Source: an uncultured bacterium
GTDB taxonomy: Bacteria; Bacillota; Clostridia; Oscillospirales; Acutalibacteraceae
NCBI GenBank assembly: GCA_905215855.1
Contig: CAJMRT010000022.1
Coordinates: forward strand, 1 to 35,007
DNA: 35,007 bases
Direction of reading: 5' to 3'
Positions 34,415 through 35,007 of this stretch are shown here, piece by piece. The position numbers and the translations under genes were made by a program. The notes beneath the pieces were generated by a model. The model made no database searches. It saw only the letters and a program-made list of their open reading frames with translations, and was not told the origin of the DNA. Every line of letters begins with the position of its first letter. Within the stretch, counting starts at the first letter, position 1.

Positions 34415-34443
34415 TTGACAATGACTAAAAGGTATGGTATAGT
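34415..34443 (+). promoter_or_regulatory. Strong promoter facing the sugar transferase gene
   Basis: A perfect TTGACA (34415-34420), a 17-nt spacer and TATAGT (34438-34443) with an extended TGG. It is the best consensus match in this intergenic region, yet a terminator lies only about 85 nt beyond its predicted start. Confidence 0.75.
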
Positions 34444-34449
34444 ATAAAC

Positions 34450-34555
34450 ACGATAAATCATATATCGATATTAATTAACTAACAACTTCCTTTCTATGTG
34501 CTTGATTACTCCATAAAATTACCTAAAAACCGACGGCTGCATACCGTCGGTTTTT
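34450..34555 (+). ncRNA. Candidate small RNA or attenuated leader
   Basis: The 484-nt gap between the DUF1292 start and the sugar transferase gene holds a complete small transcription unit: the promoter at 34415-34443, about 105 nt without a credible ORF, then the terminator at 34527-34555. The 5' end can form a CGATA/TATCG hairpin (34451-34467). The middle is single-stranded and pyrimidine-rich (ACTTCCTTTCT, about 34486-34496), complementary in character to SD sites. It could be a regulatory sRNA or a leader whose terminator is controlled. I recognise no known riboswitch or T-box motif. Confidence 0.4.
34527..34555 (+). terminator. Intrinsic terminator upstream of the sugar transferase gene
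   Basis: A 10-bp AAACCGACGG/CCGTCGGTTT stem (34527-34536, 34544-34553) with a 7-nt loop and five T. No ORF precedes it on the plus strand. Confidence 0.88.
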
Positions 34556-34611
34556 ACGTTGTGTTAAAATTCTTTTTATCAAATTGTAAACTTTTTGTAA
34601 GGAAAATAGCC

Positions 34612-34640
34612 TTGAAAAATGATTTTAAAAGATATATAAT
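34612..34640 (+). promoter_or_regulatory. Promoter of the sugar transferase gene
   Basis: TTGAAA (34612-34617), a 17-nt spacer and a perfect TATAAT (34635-34640). The start near 34647 leaves a leader of about 100 nt. Confidence 0.7.
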
Positions 34641-34748
34641 GCTTTTGATAATGGATTAGTGCGGAAAAATACAGTAAAAATCCCATTTTATCGCATAAAT
34701 CCGTTCTTCGTATGTTCAAAAAACACACAGAATGGAGTTTTTTATTTA

Positions 34749-35007
34749 ATGAAATCATTTCAAAAGCTTCCGCCGCAGTTTCAGTGTGCTGAGGTAAAAG
34801 AATACTATGACATTCTTTGCAAAAAGCAAGGCAGTCTTATTTTAAAGCGTGTTCTTGATATTTTTGCGTCTGTCATTTTGCTTGTGTTTCTGATTATACC
34901 AATAGCAGTAATTGCCGTTATTATTAAAATTGATTCAAAGGGTTCCGTGTTTTATAAGCAGCAACGAGTTACAACATATGGAAAGAAATTTAAGATTCTT
35001 AAGTTTC
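34749..35007 (+). CDS. Undecaprenyl-phosphate sugar phosphotransferase, N-terminal part
   Basis: The gene runs off the right edge after 86 complete codons. The visible part has a polar N-terminus, LKRVLDIFASVI at the start of a TM or re-entrant helix (about 37-60), and then the bacterial sugar transferase signature IKIDSKGSVFYKQQRVT followed by YGKKFKILKF. This matches the WcaJ/RfbP/EpsL class, which transfers a sugar-1-phosphate onto undecaprenyl phosphate to start an exopolysaccharide or glycan repeat. It lacks the long N-terminal membrane domain of WcaJ, so it is the short form. A TGGAG site lies upstream of ATG 34749. It probably opens a polysaccharide cluster beyond the window. Confidence 0.9.
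   Translation, partial: MKSFQKLPPQFQCAEVKEYYDILCKKQGSLILKRVLDIFASVILLVFLIIPIAVIAVIIKIDSKGSVFYKQQRVTTYGKKFKILKF

Noticed and set aside
34492..34513. Six-codon ORF in the small RNA as a leader peptide
   Set aside because: It has no SD and no run of regulatory codons, so classical attenuation is not supported.
1..35007. CRISPR arrays, IS elements, prophage or integrase genes
   Set aside because: No regularly spaced repeats, transposase motifs or attachment-site duplications were seen.

Overview
The window is a bacterial chromosome segment of moderately low GC. The gene content points to an anaerobic, gut or rumen type clostridium, most likely Oscillospiraceae/Ruminococcaceae. The evidence is a Firmicutes gene order (yicC-remA-gmk-rpoZ ... 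prpC-prkC-rsgA-thiN), a clostridial ispH-rpsA fusion, a CIRCE-controlled groESL operon, strong Shine-Dalgarno sites and two secreted dockerin proteins. The species cannot be read from the sequence. I see no transposase, integrase, phage gene or CRISPR array.

Layout. 1-819 is the 3' end of a secreted dockerin protein, probably starch-related. 926-2307 (minus) is hisH-hisF, divergent from an rpiR-type regulator; the shared control region carries a perfect 12-bp inverted repeat. 2520-7943 (plus) is rpiR, an HI0933-type flavoprotein, cmk, plsC and an ispH-rpsA fusion with a consensus internal ribosome site at the junction. 8008-9327 is a second secreted dockerin protein. yebC lies convergent to it on the minus strand.

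10363-23733 (plus) is a 13 kb run of tightly packed housekeeping genes with no internal intrinsic terminator that I can see: yicC, remA, gmk, rpoZ, priA, def, fmt, a YugP-type metalloprotease, rsmB, rlmN, prpC, prkC, rsgA, thiN. It links nucleotide metabolism, replication restart, formyl-methionine initiation and deformylation, rRNA methylation, ribosome assembly and Ser/Thr phosphosignalling. A tRNA-Ala with an unusual C33 follows, then a PASTA protein with a zinc ribbon and a degenerate, probably inactive kinase domain.

25843-27890 is groES-groEL behind a perfect CIRCE operator. 28055-30013 is a three-gene cassette (PqqD-like protein, S24/S26-type peptidase, NTP_transf_5-type nucleotidyltransferase) with its own promoter. 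It resembles a peptide-modification accessory module but has no visible precursor or radical SAM gene; this is the best candidate for an undescribed system here. A degV-family gene follows.

From about 31 kb the theme is the cell envelope: a divergent gpsA-like gene followed by a polytopic glycosyltransferase-like protein (both minus), a 190-nt structured RNA that looks like 6S RNA, a DUF1292 protein, and at the right edge the first 259 nt of a sugar-phosphate transferase that probably opens an exopolysaccharide cluster. A short promoter-to-terminator unit of about 105 nt sits just before that gene.

All calls come from reading the sequence and recalled family knowledge. No database search was run.
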